NCBI GenBank assembly: GCA_002839995.1
Contig: PGZC01000007.1
Location: 1 to 64,000 of the forward strand
From: Gammaproteobacteria bacterium HGW-Gammaproteobacteria-4
GTDB lineage: Bacteria; Pseudomonadota; Gammaproteobacteria; Xanthomonadales; Xanthomonadaceae
Reading direction: 5' to 3'
DNA: 64,000 bases
Positions 1 to 9,408 of the stretch are shown in pieces (within the stretch, counting starts at the first letter, position 1; each line of letters begins with the position of its first letter). The position numbers and the translations under genes are program-made. Under the pieces are notes generated by a model. The model searched no databases. It was not told the origin of the DNA and saw only the letters and a program-made list of their open reading frames with translations.

Positions 1-1025
1 TGCACATCACCGACATGGCGTGGAAGCGCGTGCGCCATCCGTCCGAAGTGGTCAACGTGGGCGACGAGCTCGACGTGCGTGTGCTCAAGTTCGATCGCGA
101 GCGCAACCGCGTCAGCCTCGGCCTGAAGCAACTGGGCGAGGATCCGTGGGAGAACATCGCCCGCCGTTACCCGAGCACCTCGCGCGTGTTCGGCAAGGTC
201 TCCAACGTCACCGATTACGGCGCGTTCGTCGAGATCGAGGCCGGCGTCGAGGGTCTGGTGCACGTTTCCGAGATGGATTGGACCAACAAGAATGTCAATC
301 CGTCCAAGGTGGTGCAGGTTGGCGACGATGTGGAAGTGATGGTGCTCGATGTGGATGAAGAGCGTCGCCGCATTTCGCTCGGCATCAAGCAGTGCACGTC
401 CAATCCGTGGGAAGCCTTCGCCGCAATGCACAAGAAGGGCGACAAGGTCAACGGTCAGATCAAGTCGATCACCGATTTCGGCATCTTTGTCGGCATCGAG
501 GGCGGCATCGACGGCCTGGTCCACCTGTCCGACATCTCCTGGAACGCCACCGGCGAAGACATCGTGCGCAACTTCAAGAAGGGCGACGAGGTCGAGGCGG
601 TGGTGCTGGCGGTCGATCCCGAGCGCGAGCGCATTTCGCTGGGTCTCAAGCAGATGGAGCAGGATCCGTTCGGTCAGTTCATGGCGATGCACGCCAAGGG
701 CGACGTCCTGACCGGTACGGTCAAGGAAGTGGATGCACGCGGCGCCAACATCGAGCTGGCTGACGGCGTTGAGGGTTACGTGCGCGCATCGGACATCTCC
801 AAGGAGCGGGTCGAAGACGCCAGCGCCGTGCTGAAGGTCGGGCAATCCATCGAAGCCAAGTTCATCGGCATGGACCGCAAGGGCCGTGTGTTGCAGTTGT
901 CGATCCGCGCCAAGGATGAGGCCGATGTGGCCCAGGTGATGGATGAGTATCAGGCAACCGCGTCCAGCAGCGGCACCACCAAGCTGGGTGCGCTGTTGCG
1001 CGAGCAGTTGAACAAGGCCGAGTAA
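1..1025 (+). CDS. rpsA: 30S ribosomal protein S1, C-terminal part (cut by window edge)
   Basis: S1 binds mRNA and delivers it to the 30S subunit during initiation. The frame is open from the left edge; the first complete codon is at base 3, so the 5' end lies outside the window. The visible ~340 residues hold the end of one S1 (OB-fold) repeat and three further repeats, each with the GAFV/GIFV-x-GLVH-SE/D core and a closing ISLG(I/L)KQ segment. This matches roughly the C-terminal 60% of a six-repeat S1 of about 560 residues. The third visible repeat is more diverged, as usual for the last repeat. The next gene is ihfB, the common rpsA-ihfB order of gammaproteobacteria. Confidence 0.97.
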   Translation, partial: HITDMAWKRVRHPSEVVNVGDELDVRVLKFDRERNRVSLGLKQLGEDPWENIARRYPSTSRVFGKVSNVTDYGAFVEIEAGVEGLVHVSEMDWTNKNVNPSKVVQVGDDVEVMVLDVDEERRRISLGIKQCTSNPWEAFAAMHKKGDKVNGQIKSITDFGIFVGIEGGIDGLVHLSDISWNATGEDIVRNFKKGDEVEAVVLAVDPERERISLGLKQMEQDPFGQFMAMHAKGDVLTGTVKEVDARGANIELADGVEGYVRASDISKERVEDASAVLKVGQSIEAKFIGMDRKGRVLQLSIRAKDEADVAQVMDEYQATASSSGTTKLGALLREQLNKAE

Positions 1026-1033
1026 GCCACAGG

Positions 1034-1059
1034 GCGGGGTCTGCACGTGCAGGCCCCGC
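1034..1059 (+). terminator. hairpin between rpsA and ihfB
   Basis: GCGGGG-t-CTGCA is followed after two bases by TGCAG-g-CCCCGC, a near-perfect stem starting 9 bases after the rpsA stop. No T-run follows, so it may be an attenuator or an mRNA-stabilising stem rather than a full terminator. Confidence 0.5.
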
Positions 1060-1093
1060 TCGTCATCCCATCGGCATCGAGCCCGACGACACC

Positions 1094-1396
1094 ATGACCA
1101 AGTCCGAATTGATTGAATTGCTGGCCCGCAGTCAGGGCCACCTGAAGGCCGATGACGTCGATGTTTCGGTCAAGACCTTGCTCGAATTGATGAGCAATGC
1201 CCTGGCTGACGGCGAACGTATCGAAATTCGGGGTTTTGGCAGCTTCTCGCTGCATTTTCGTCCGGCGCGTATCGGCCGCAACCCGAAGACCGGGGAGTCG
1301 GTGGCGCTTCCGGGCAAGTACGTGCCGCACTTCAAGCCGGGTAAAGAGCTGCGTGAGCGTGTGAACAACGCGTCCGCTGTCGCCAGCAAAGACTGA
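1094..1396 (+). CDS. ihfB: integration host factor subunit beta
   Basis: Small DNA-bending nucleoid protein that pairs with IhfA and acts in replication, recombination and transcription. The 100 residues have the HU/IHF fold: an N-terminal two-helix dimer region ([11 protein letters not shown]), then the DNA-contacting arm GRNPKTGE at about residues 60-67 ahead of a [14 protein letters not shown] segment. Length and start match the family. It lies 68 bases after rpsA with a possible attenuating hairpin between, so co-transcription is likely. Confidence 0.97.
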   Translation: MTKSELIELLARSQGHLKADDVDVSVKTLLELMSNALADGERIEIRGFGSFSLHFRPARIGRNPKTGESVALPGKYVPHFKPGKELRERVNNASAVASKD

Positions 1397-1471
1397 CGTT
1401 TCGTCCTGCACTGCGGTGCGGCTGCCGTGTCGTCGCCGCTCGTTTGATTCCACCGTTCCAGGAACCTGCCC

Positions 1472-1756
1472 ATGCGAGTCATTCACGCGCTGATGGTGTT
1501 GCTGTTCGTTCTGGTCGGCGCATCGTTCGCGGCGCTGAATACCGCTCCGACTACGATCGATTTCTACTTTTACCGATTCTCCGCCAATAGCGGCTTCATC
1601 GTGTTGATCGCCATGCTGGCGGGCGCGTTGCTGGGCGCCATTGCGGTTATCGTTGGCGGCGTCTGGCCGCTGCGGCGCCAGCTCAAGGCGTTGCAACGCA
1701 GTGCCGCAAGCCCCGACTCGGGCCGTACCCTCACCGGGCCTGTGGACGCGGCGTGA
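1472..1756 (+). CDS. lapA: lipopolysaccharide assembly protein A (DUF1049)
   Basis: Inner-membrane partner of LapB, linked to LPS assembly and LpxC turnover. The 94 residues show two hydrophobic segments (about residues 3-22 and 40-62) and a short basic cytoplasmic tail (PLRRQLKAL), the normal LapA layout. The stop overlaps the GTG start of lapB (GTGA), so the two are translationally coupled. Confidence 0.88.
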   Translation: MRVIHALMVLLFVLVGASFAALNTAPTTIDFYFYRFSANSGFIVLIAMLAGALLGAIAVIVGGVWPLRRQLKALQRSAASPDSGRTLTGPVDAA

Positions 1757-2925
1757 CCGACACGTTGCTGCTGCTGACGCTGCTGGCGATCAGTGCCGCC
1801 TGCGGTTGGTACCTTGGGCGTCAGAACACCATCCGCAGCACCGGCAAGCGGCTCAGCCGCCTGTCCACGACCTACTTTCGTGGCCTGAACTACCTGCTCA
1901 ATGAGCAGCCGGACAAGGCGATCGAGCTGTTCTTGCAGATCGCACACGCTGATCGCGACACCATCGAAACGCAAATCGCGCTCGGTCATCTGTTCCGCAC
2001 GCGCGGCGAGGTGGAGCGGGCAATCCGCCTGCACCAGGGCCTGGTTTCGCGCACCGATATCAGCGATGCCGACAAGATCGCCGCGTTGCTTGAACTCGGC
2101 GAGGATTACATGCGCGCCGGTCTGCTGGATCGGGCCGAAACCCTGTTTACCGACCTGGTGCGGCTCGATGAGCAGCAGGAAACGGCACTGCGCCATTTGC
2201 TGGCTATTTATCAGTTCGAGCGCGACTGGCCCAAATCGATCGAATTCGCGCGTCGCGTCGCGCAGGTCAGCGGCGAATCCTGCTCCAACCTGATCGCTCA
2301 TTTTCATTGTGAGATGGCGGAGCAGGCGCGACGCAATGGCGACAGCGGCTTGGCCCGCGATCGCCTGATGCAGGCGGTGGAGGCGGACCCCAACAGCCCG
2401 CGTGCGGGCATGTTGCTGGCGCAGATCGAGTTCGCCGGCGGCAATCATGCGGCAGCGATACGTTTGTACGAGCGGGTCGCCCGCCACGATACCGACTACC
2501 TGCCCGAGGTGCTTGCGCCGTTGCTTGTGTGTTACCAGCAGCATGGCGATCATGCGCGCGCGCGCGCGTTTCTGGCCGAAATGCTCGAACGCCATCACGG
2601 CGTTGCGCCGGTGCTGGCGATGGCGCGCTTGATCGAGCACGACGACGGCCGCGCCGCGGCGCTGGATTTTCTCGCCAGCAAGGTCAGGGAGCGCCCGTCG
2701 ATCGCGGCGCAGGCGGCGCTGATCGCGTTGGGACAGCAGGGCAGCGAAGGGCCGGCGCGCGCGCTGCTCGACGTTCTGGCCGACAGCACCGATGGCCTGC
2801 TCAAGCGTGCGCCGGGATACCGTTGCAATCGTTGCGGATTTGGCGCGCGCGGCCATCACTGGCAATGTCCGAGCTGTCGGGTCTGGGGTAGCGTGATGCC
2901 GGTGCAGGGCGACGCGGTGAAATGA
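1753..2925 (+). CDS. lapB: lipopolysaccharide assembly protein B, TPR and rubredoxin-like
   Basis: LapB (YciM) regulates LPS synthesis by presenting LpxC to FtsH and scaffolds LPS assembly at the inner membrane. The 390 residues contain one N-terminal membrane anchor (about residues 4-18), a run of TPR helices through the middle, and a C-terminal rubredoxin-like metal knuckle with Cys at 358/361 (CNRC) and 372/375 (CPSC). Length matches the ~389-residue family. The start is GTG, overlapping the lapA stop. Its own end overlaps the next ATG (ATGA), so it also leads into the following glycan cluster. Confidence 0.95.
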   Translation: MTDTLLLLTLLAISAACGWYLGRQNTIRSTGKRLSRLSTTYFRGLNYLLNEQPDKAIELFLQIAHADRDTIETQIALGHLFRTRGEVERAIRLHQGLVSRTDISDADKIAALLELGEDYMRAGLLDRAETLFTDLVRLDEQQETALRHLLAIYQFERDWPKSIEFARRVAQVSGESCSNLIAHFHCEMAEQARRNGDSGLARDRLMQAVEADPNSPRAGMLLAQIEFAGGNHAAAIRLYERVARHDTDYLPEVLAPLLVCYQQHGDHARARAFLAEMLERHHGVAPVLAMARLIEHDDGRAAALDFLASKVRERPSIAAQAALIALGQQGSEGPARALLDVLADSTDGLLKRAPGYRCNRCGFGARGHHWQCPSCRVWGSVMPVQGDAVK

Positions 2926-3929
2926 GCCCCGGTGCGTTACCCCTGTTTCCGCTGATCGTGCTGGCATTGCTCGCGAGCGTTGCGGTGACGGCAGCCGTTC
3001 GCCGCATTGCGCTCAAGCGCAACATGCTCGATCTGCCGGGCCAGCGACGCAGCCATGCCGAACCCACGCCGCGCGGCGGTGGTGTGGGCGTGCTGGCCGG
3101 CGCGTTGCTGCCGCCGTTGGCGGTGCAATGGCTGTACGGTGCGCCCGATGCACCGATGCTCGCCTATGTGATCGGCACGGCGCTGGTGGCGGCCATCGGC
3201 TGGCTGGACGACGTGCGCGGCGTGCCGGCGATCCATCGATTGCTCGTACACGCGGCCGCGGCGGCGGTGTTTGTGGCCGCGTTGCACGTGTCCGGCGCGC
3301 ATGATGCAAGCCCGCAGGTTCTGTTCGTTGCCTGGTTCGCGATCCTGAGCCTGATCAATATCTGGAACTTCATGGACGGCATCAACGGCATTGCGAGTTC
3401 GCAGGCGGCGCTGGTTGCGTTGGCCTTGGCGGCATTGCTGGGCGATGGCGTGTGGATGCTTGCCGCCGTGTTTCTGGCCGTGGCCTGCGTTGGATTTTTG
3501 CCGTTCAATCTGCCGAAGGCGCGGGTATTTCTGGGCGATGTCGGCAGCGGTGCGATCGGCTTCATGGTCGCGGCGCTTCTGGTTCAGGCGATGGCATCGG
3601 GTAGCCTGCGTTGGCCGCTGGCGCTGGTGCTGGTTTCCGCATTCGCAATCGACAGCGCGCTGACCCTGGGCAAGCGCGTCATTCAGGGCAAGGCGTGGTG
3701 GCGACCGCACCGGGAGCACACCTATCAATGGCTGGTGCGTGCCGGTTATCCGCATTGGCAGGTAACGCTCGCGTATTTGGCGTGGACCGCGCTGGCGGTT
3801 GCCTTGGTGCTTGCACTACCCTATGGCGATGGCCTGTTGCCCGCTGTCGTGTGGCTGCTGGCAACCGCCTTGACTTGGGTTTCCTTGCGCGCGCATGCGC
3901 GCGGCAAAATGCAAAGGACGATGCGATGA
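2922..3929 (+). CDS. MraY/WecA-family polyprenyl-phosphate sugar-1-phosphate transferase
   Basis: Integral membrane enzyme expected to move a sugar-1-phosphate from a UDP-sugar to undecaprenyl phosphate, starting O-antigen or a related glycan. The 335 residues are highly hydrophobic and carry the family signatures: RRSHAEPTPRGGG near residue 45, the acidic pair GWLDDVRG near 93, NIWNFMDGINGIAS near 147, and FLGDVGSGAIGF near 203. The EHTYQWL segment near residue 265 is typical of WbpL/WecA-type proteins. Which sugar it uses cannot be read from sequence. It overlaps lapB upstream and the epimerase/dehydratase downstream by ATGA. Confidence 0.88.
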   Translation: MSPGALPLFPLIVLALLASVAVTAAVRRIALKRNMLDLPGQRRSHAEPTPRGGGVGVLAGALLPPLAVQWLYGAPDAPMLAYVIGTALVAAIGWLDDVRGVPAIHRLLVHAAAAAVFVAALHVSGAHDASPQVLFVAWFAILSLINIWNFMDGINGIASSQAALVALALAALLGDGVWMLAAVFLAVACVGFLPFNLPKARVFLGDVGSGAIGFMVAALLVQAMASGSLRWPLALVLVSAFAIDSALTLGKRVIQGKAWWRPHREHTYQWLVRAGYPHWQVTLAYLAWTALAVALVLALPYGDGLLPAVVWLLATALTWVSLRAHARGKMQRTMR

Positions 3930-5806
3930 GTTCGTGGCCTGGAAAACTGGCCGCACTGCTGCCACGGGTGCTGGTGGTGGCGCACGATTTGCTGATGGTC
4001 TGGGTTTGCTGGACGGGGTTGGTGTATCTACGCTACAGCTACGTCCAGGGCACGGTCGAGCGACCGTGGTTTTCGAACGAACACCTGATCGTGCTGCTGG
4101 CGCAGGGCTTGGTGTTCTGGATGATGGGGCTGTATCGCGGCCTGTGGCGGTTCGCCAGCGTCGCCGATTTGTGGAATATCGCGCGCGCCTGTGCGCTGGG
4201 CCTGGTCGGCATCGGTGCCGGCCTGTTTTTGTACAACCGCCTGGATGGCGTTCCGCGCGCGGCGCTGGCGCTGTATGTGCCGACCCTGGTGATGTTGCTG
4301 AGCGCGCCGCGGGTGCTGTATCGCGCCTGGAAGGATCGGCGTCTCGCCAGCAGCCTGGATCAGCCGCGCAGCCGGGTGCTGGTGCTCGGCGCGGGCGCTG
4401 CCGGTGAAGCGTTGGTGCGCGACATGCGGCGCGATGGCCGCTACCGCCCGATCGGCTTTCTCGACGATCAGCCCAGGTTGCAGCGTGCGCGTTTGCAGGG
4501 CTTGCCGGTGCTGGGGCCGCTGGAGCGGCTGCCGCAGGTCGCCAGGGAAGTGGCGGCAGAACTGGTGGTGATTGCGATTCCGACCGCGACCCCGGAGCAG
4601 ATGCAGCGCATCGTTGCCTTGTGCGAGCGCGCGCGGTTGCCGTTTCGCACGGTGCCGCGTTTGAGTGACGTGCTCGGCGGACGGGTTGCGCCGGGTGAGT
4701 TGAAAACCGTGGCGATCGAGGATCTGCTCGGCCGCGAGCCGGTGGCACCGGACTGGGCGCCGGTGCGCGATTGGTTGGCCGGGCGTTCGGTGTTGATTAC
4801 CGGCGCTGGCGGATCGATCGGTTCTGAATTGTGCCGTCAGGTGGCACGTCTCGGGGTGCGCCGTTTGCTGGTGCTCGATCAGTCCGAGTTGGCGCTCGAG
4901 GTGATCGTGCGCTCGTTGCGCAGTACTTTTCCGGGCCTTGAAATCGACGCGGTGCTGGGCGATTGCGGCGATGCCGTGCTGATGGCGCATGCCCTGCAGC
5001 GCAGCCAGGCCGACACGGTGATGCACGCGGCAGCGTACAAGCATGTGCCGGTGCTGGAAGTGCAGATGCGTGCCGCGATCCGCAACAACGTGCTGGCGAC
5101 CGAGGTGGTGGCGCGGGCATCGGCCGAAGCCGGCGTTGGCACCTTCGTGCTGATTTCCACCGACAAGGCGGTCAACCCGGCCAATGTGCTGGGTGCCAGC
5201 AAACGCTGGGCCGAGTTGGTGTGCCAGAGCCTTGCCATGCAGTTTGCTACGCGCTTTGTCACCGTGCGCTTTGGCAATGTGCTCGATTCTGCTGGCAGCG
5301 TGGTGCCGCTGTTTCGCGAGCAGATCCGGGCCGGCGGCCCGGTGACGGTGACCGACCCCGAGGTGAGTCGCTATTTCATGACCATCCCGGAAGCGTGCCA
5401 ATTGATCCTGCAGGCAGCCGCGCTGGCGCCACATGAAGCAATCTATACCCTGGATATGGGCCAACCGGTGCGTATCCGCGATCTGGCCGAGCAGATGATC
5501 CGGCTGTCCGAGCGCGCTGGCCGCGAGCGGATCGACATCGTTTATACCGGCCTGCGCCCCGGCGAAAAGCTGCACGAAATCCTGTTCCACCCCGATGAAA
5601 AATATCAGCGCACGCCGCATCCGCGCATCTTCCAGGCGGAGCAGCGCCCGGTTTCGGCAACGCAGGTGGCCGCTTGGCTCGATGAAGCGCGTGTGATGGT
5701 TGAGCGCCACGACGAGGCGGCGTTGGCGCTACTGATTCGCCGCGCGATTCCCGAGTACGAGAGCGTCGACAACGAACACGTGACCGCAAAGGAAGGGGCG
5801 ATATGA
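3926..5806 (+). CDS. membrane-bound nucleotide-sugar 4,6-dehydratase/epimerase (WbpM/CapD family)
   Basis: Large nucleotide-sugar dehydratase, likely acting on a UDP-GlcNAc derivative for surface polysaccharide synthesis. I choose the ATG overlapping the previous stop (ATGA), giving 626 residues; the open frame continues upstream but only as a shadow of the neighbour. The N-terminus has about four membrane segments, followed by a first Rossmann-like domain (VLGAGAAGEALV near residue 150). The catalytic domain begins near residue 290 with VLITGAGGSIGSEL, followed by HAAAYKHVP and STDKAVNPANVLGASK. It ends overlapping galU. Family length (600-670) fits the WbpM/PglF type rather than short CapD forms. 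Confidence 0.9.
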   Translation: MSSWPGKLAALLPRVLVVAHDLLMVWVCWTGLVYLRYSYVQGTVERPWFSNEHLIVLLAQGLVFWMMGLYRGLWRFASVADLWNIARACALGLVGIGAGLFLYNRLDGVPRAALALYVPTLVMLLSAPRVLYRAWKDRRLASSLDQPRSRVLVLGAGAAGEALVRDMRRDGRYRPIGFLDDQPRLQRARLQGLPVLGPLERLPQVAREVAAELVVIAIPTATPEQMQRIVALCERARLPFRTVPRLSDVLGGRVAPGELKTVAIEDLLGREPVAPDWAPVRDWLAGRSVLITGAGGSIGSELCRQVARLGVRRLLVLDQSELALEVIVRSLRSTFPGLEIDAVLGDCGDAVLMAHALQRSQADTVMHAAAYKHVPVLEVQMRAAIRNNVLATEVVARASAEAGVGTFVLISTDKAVNPANVLGASKRWAELVCQSLAMQFATRFVTVRFGNVLDSAGSVVPLFREQIRAGGPVTVTDPEVSRYFMTIPEACQLILQAAALAPHEAIYTLDMGQPVRIRDLAEQMIRLSERAGRERIDIVYTGLRPGEKLHEILFHPDEKYQRTPHPRIFQAEQRPVSATQVAAWLDEARVMVERHDEAALALLIRRAIPEYESVDNEHVTAKEGAI

Positions 5807-6702
5807 GTTTTCGCGTGCGTAAGGCGGTGTTTCCCGTAGCCGGGCAGGGCACCCGGTTTTTGCCGGCGACCAAGACGGTGCCCAAGGAAATGCTGCCGGT
5901 GGTGGATCGGCCGCTGATCCAGTACGCCGTGGATGAGGCGATCGAGGCGGGTTGCGATACGCTGGTCTTCGTCACCAACCGCTACAAGCACGCTGTCGCG
6001 GATTACTTCGACAAGGCGTACGAGTTGGAGCAGGTGCTGGAGAAATCCGGCAAGACCGAAATGCTGGCGTTGATCCGCGATGTGTTGCCCAAGCACGTGC
6101 GCGCCGTGTTCGTCACTCAGTCCGAACCGCTCGGCCTTGGCCACGCCGTGCTGTGCGCGAGGCCGGTGATCGGCAACGAACCGTTTGCGGTGCTGCTGCC
6201 CGACGACTTGATCTGGAACCGGAACGGCAAGGGCGCGCTGCGGCAAATGACCGAGTTGGCCGCCGAACGCAACGCCGGGGTGATCGCGGTGCAGGACGTG
6301 CCGCGCGAAAAGACCGGCAGCTACGGCATCGTTGCCACCGACAGTTTCGATGGCCGCGCCGGTCGCATTCGCGCGATGGTGGAAAAGCCCAGCCCGGAGC
6401 AGGCGCCCAGCACGCTGGCCGTGGTCGGCCGTTACGTTCTTTCGCCGCAGGTATTCGATGCGCTGGAAAACCTGCCGCCGGGCAAGGGCGGCGAGATTCA
6501 GCTCACCGATGCGATCGCCGCGTTGCTGCAACCCGAGCCGATGCTTGCCTACCGTTTCCAGGGCACACGCTTCGATTGCGGTAGCCGTATCGGTCTGGTC
6601 GAGGCGACGATTCGCTTTGCGCTGGATCACGAGGATTTGAATCAGGCGGCGCGGCAGGCAATGGAATCGGCGCTGAGCGAGTTGGGCGTGCGTACGTCCT
6701 GA
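5803..6702 (+). CDS. galU: UTP-glucose-1-phosphate uridylyltransferase
   Basis: Makes UDP-glucose from UTP and glucose-1-phosphate in the cytoplasm, feeding LPS and exopolysaccharide synthesis. The 299 residues match the family length. The N-terminal nucleotide-binding motif is GTRFLPATKTVPKEMLP (about residues 14-30), with the sugar-binding EKP and GGEIQLTDAI segments downstream. It overlaps the preceding dehydratase by ATGA, closing a four-gene run from lapB. Confidence 0.96.
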   Translation: MSFRVRKAVFPVAGQGTRFLPATKTVPKEMLPVVDRPLIQYAVDEAIEAGCDTLVFVTNRYKHAVADYFDKAYELEQVLEKSGKTEMLALIRDVLPKHVRAVFVTQSEPLGLGHAVLCARPVIGNEPFAVLLPDDLIWNRNGKGALRQMTELAAERNAGVIAVQDVPREKTGSYGIVATDSFDGRAGRIRAMVEKPSPEQAPSTLAVVGRYVLSPQVFDALENLPPGKGGEIQLTDAIAALLQPEPMLAYRFQGTRFDCGSRIGLVEATIRFALDHEDLNQAARQAMESALSELGVRTS

Positions 6703-6704
6703 CG

Positions 6705-7991
6705 ATGCACGCCGATACCACGTACTACCGCGACACCGCGCACAGCCGCGTGTACCCTGCCGTTAGCGGCCGGCATGAGGTCAAGGTGTGCGTGGTCGGC
6801 GCCGGTTTCGCCGGGCTGAATGCTGCGCTGGGTCTGGTCGAGCGCGGCGTACGCGATGTGCTGGTGCTCGATGCGCAAGGCCCCGGTTTCGGCGCGTCGG
6901 GGCGCAATGGCGGTTTCGTGTTCGCCGGTTTCAGCCGTGGCGAAGATCGCTTGCTGGCCGATCTCGGGCCGTCCCGTGCAAGGGCCCTGTATCGCGGCAC
7001 CACCGATGCAGTGGCGCTGATTCGCAAGCGCGTCGGTCAGTACGCCATCGACTGCGACGCGCTCGATGCCGGCGTGCTGTGGGTCAACTGGTTTCGCGAT
7101 CGCAAGGTATTGGCGTCGCGCCAACGTCTGCTGGCAGAACACTTCGACAGTCACTGGCAGTGGCTCGACGCAGCGCAGGTGCAGCAACGGGTGCACAGCG
7201 CGCGCTATCACGATGCGCTGTTCGAACCGGCGGCACTGCATCTGCATCCCCTCAATTATGCCCTCGGGATCGCCGATGCCGCGATCCGGCAAGGTGCGCG
7301 CGTTCATGGCGACAGCCCGGCGCTGGCGCTTGCGCGCCACGGCAGCGGCTGGCGCGTCACCACGCCCGACGCGCAGATCGACGCCGAACAGGTGGTGCTC
7401 GCGTGCGGCGGTTATCTGGCCGGATTGTTGCGTCGAGTGGATGCCGCGGTGCTGCCGATCGCGACTTATGTGATGGTCACCGCACCGCTGGGTTCGCGCA
7501 TGGCGGACGTGCTATCGACCCAGGCGGCGGTCTACGACACCCGTTTCGCGTTCGACTACTACCGCCCGTTGCTGGACACGCGTCTGCTGTGGGGCGGCCG
7601 GATTTCGGTGCTCGACCGATCGCCGCAGGCGGTGCGCCGGGTGCTTTATCGCGATCTGCTGAAAGTGTTTCCGCAGCTCGATGGCATCGGCGTCGATTAC
7701 GCCTGGTCGGGGCTGATGAGCTACGCCCGCCACGAGATGCCGCAGATCGGCGAAATCGAGCCGGGCCTGTGGCTGGCTCAGGCTTTTGGCGGCCACGGCG
7801 TCGCGCCGACCACCTTCGCCGGCGAATTGGTTGCGGCGGCGATTGCCGAAGGCGATAGCCGCTGGCGCGAACTGGATGATTACGGACTGGTGTCGGCGTT
7901 CAAGCCGGTCGGCTTTGTCGGCGCGCAGCTCGGCTATGCCTGGTTGCAGTTCCGTGACGCATGCAAGGACTGGTGCGAGCGCATCGTCTGA
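6705..7991 (+). CDS. FAD-dependent amine/amino-acid oxidoreductase (DAO family)
   Basis: The 428 residues form a D-amino-acid-oxidase-type flavoenzyme. The Rossmann dinucleotide motif VVGAGFAGLNAALGL sits near residue 30, GFGASGRNGGFV near 65, and the C-terminal FAD-contacting stretch GGHGVAPTT near residue 364. Closest in style to gamma-glutamylputrescine oxidase/PuuB-like and glycine-oxidase-like proteins; the substrate cannot be assigned. It starts two bases after the galU stop, so it is probably co-transcribed although functionally unrelated. It is convergent with pldA, with only 21 bases between the stops. Confidence 0.85.
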   Translation: MHADTTYYRDTAHSRVYPAVSGRHEVKVCVVGAGFAGLNAALGLVERGVRDVLVLDAQGPGFGASGRNGGFVFAGFSRGEDRLLADLGPSRARALYRGTTDAVALIRKRVGQYAIDCDALDAGVLWVNWFRDRKVLASRQRLLAEHFDSHWQWLDAAQVQQRVHSARYHDALFEPAALHLHPLNYALGIADAAIRQGARVHGDSPALALARHGSGWRVTTPDAQIDAEQVVLACGGYLAGLLRRVDAAVLPIATYVMVTAPLGSRMADVLSTQAAVYDTRFAFDYYRPLLDTRLLWGGRISVLDRSPQAVRRVLYRDLLKVFPQLDGIGVDYAWSGLMSYARHEMPQIGEIEPGLWLAQAFGGHGVAPTTFAGELVAAAIAEGDSRWRELDDYGLVSAFKPVGFVGAQLGYAWLQFRDACKDWCERIV

Positions 7992-8012
7992 CGACGGCGG
8001 GCGACGTTGCGC

Positions 8013-9080
8013 TTATTGCCACTGCGTCAACGACACGCCGACGCCGATCGTGTTCTGGTGGATGTTGTAATCGACCAGGGTTTCGCCGTAGCCACTGAAC
8101 AACTGCACGTAGCCCTTGAGCGCGCCGATCAGCGGAAAATGCCAGTCAAGCTGCATGGTGGCGCGGTTGCCGACGCCGCTGTAGCGGGTGAGCGCGGAGA
8201 ACTCGTTGCGGCCATGCTGATACACCGCGAGCAGATCGCCATGGCCCATGAAATCGGTGATGCCCGGGTTGTCGTCGGTACGGGCTGATTCGTTGATGCG
8301 CAACCACGGACGCACGAACAACGACAGGTTGCCGCGCTCCAGTCCGAACTGGGCATAGACGCGGTTCCAACTGCGCGACAGCGGCAGATCGCGGCCGTTG
8401 GACTGATGCACGACGCCCAGATTCAGCAACCGCCAGTCGAAGCCGAGAAAGCGGGCATTGGTGCGCAGGGTGAGGAATGCTTCGGGCTCGTAGTTGGTTT
8501 CGCGAAACGGCGCCGAGTTGATGCTGTTGTACACCTGCCAGCTCGATTGCTGGGTATAGCCGAACCACAGATCGCCATAGCCGCCGAACAGGTTTTCCAG
8601 CGCCTTGGTCTTGAAGCTGAGCTGGAACTTGGATTCGACACTGTCGAGATCGAGCGGCGTGGTGACCTGATGCCCCGGCGCCGGTGTCGAGGGCAACTGG
8701 TTGGGGTTGCCCGAATAACGCGCAAACAGGGCGTAGGTGGGTTTGTAGGCAACGATGCGAAACCGGCCGAACTTGTCTTCGGGTTCGAGTTCCCAGCGCT
8801 GGCTCAGGGTGTCGGGGCTGCCGTCGCTGTGGCGTTGCGCGATGGCCGGGTGCGTGCGCTCATCGCGGCTTGTAACGCGTGTCGGCATTGCTGTCGTGGC
8901 CGCGGTTTCATTCTCGCTGGCAGGCACATCACTGTGTGCATCGATCTGGTCGTAACAAGCCAGTCGCGCCAGATCATCGCCGATCTCACGGCAATCGCTG
9001 ACGCGCGTTTGTGCATTCGCTGGAACAAGCCACGCCGCGAACAAGATGATCGTGAGTAGGCGTTGTGCAGGCATTGTCAT
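8013..9080 (-). CDS. pldA: outer membrane phospholipase A
   Basis: Calcium-dependent phospholipase in the outer membrane that hydrolyses phospholipids mislocalised to the outer leaflet. From the ATG at 9080 the protein has 355 residues with a signal peptide (cleavage after about ANA, residue 23). A linker of about 70 residues precedes the 12-strand barrel. The catalytic triad is visible: His225 and Ser227 in VVHQSNGR and Asn239 in RSWNRVY, matching OMPLA His142/Ser144/Asn156. A second in-frame ATG at 9074 is also possible. Longer upstream frames lack a sensible signal peptide. Confidence 0.93.
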   Translation of the reverse strand: MTMPAQRLLTIILFAAWLVPANAQTRVSDCREIGDDLARLACYDQIDAHSDVPASENETAATTAMPTRVTSRDERTHPAIAQRHSDGSPDTLSQRWELEPEDKFGRFRIVAYKPTYALFARYSGNPNQLPSTPAPGHQVTTPLDLDSVESKFQLSFKTKALENLFGGYGDLWFGYTQQSSWQVYNSINSAPFRETNYEPEAFLTLRTNARFLGFDWRLLNLGVVHQSNGRDLPLSRSWNRVYAQFGLERGNLSLFVRPWLRINESARTDDNPGITDFMGHGDLLAVYQHGRNEFSALTRYSGVGNRATMQLDWHFPLIGALKGYVQLFSGYGETLVDYNIHQNTIGVGVSLTQWQ

Positions 9081-9313
9081 GGCTCGGTCCGAAATCAGCC
9101 GCACATTGTGCCTGAACGGGAAAGCGCGCGGGTGGGGTGGCGTGTCGTGCTTTTCGGTGCATTCAGCAATCGGCTGGTCTGTCACTTGCGGTGCAACGCG
9201 ATGTGGCCCGTGCTGCGCAGACTGTCGCACGTGTTCGCATCCATGATCGCGCCGCTGGTCAGTTGCTTCGCAGCAACGCATCGCTGCGCGTCGCCATGCC
9301 TTCGCTTCGCTCG

Positions 9314-9379
9314 GTCGCCCACAGGGTGGGCTCCTACAAAAATCAGCACTCCACTGTAGGAGCCCACCCTGTGGGCGAC
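9314..9379. repeat. REP-like inverted pair (24-bp arms)
   Basis: Two perfect copies of a 24-bp unit (GTAGGAGCCCACCCTGTGGG + CGAC) face each other: 9314-9337 reversed and 9356-9379 forward, separated by 18 bases. The pair can form a long hairpin 30 bases after the stop of the ABC exporter (minus strand, ending at 9409). It lies in the 328-base gap between that gene and pldA; I see nothing else recognisable in the rest of the gap. Same family as the clusters near 14.7 and 21.0 kb. Confidence 0.92.
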
Positions 9380-9408
9380 ACCGAGCGGGTCAAGTACCGA
9401 GCGCTGCA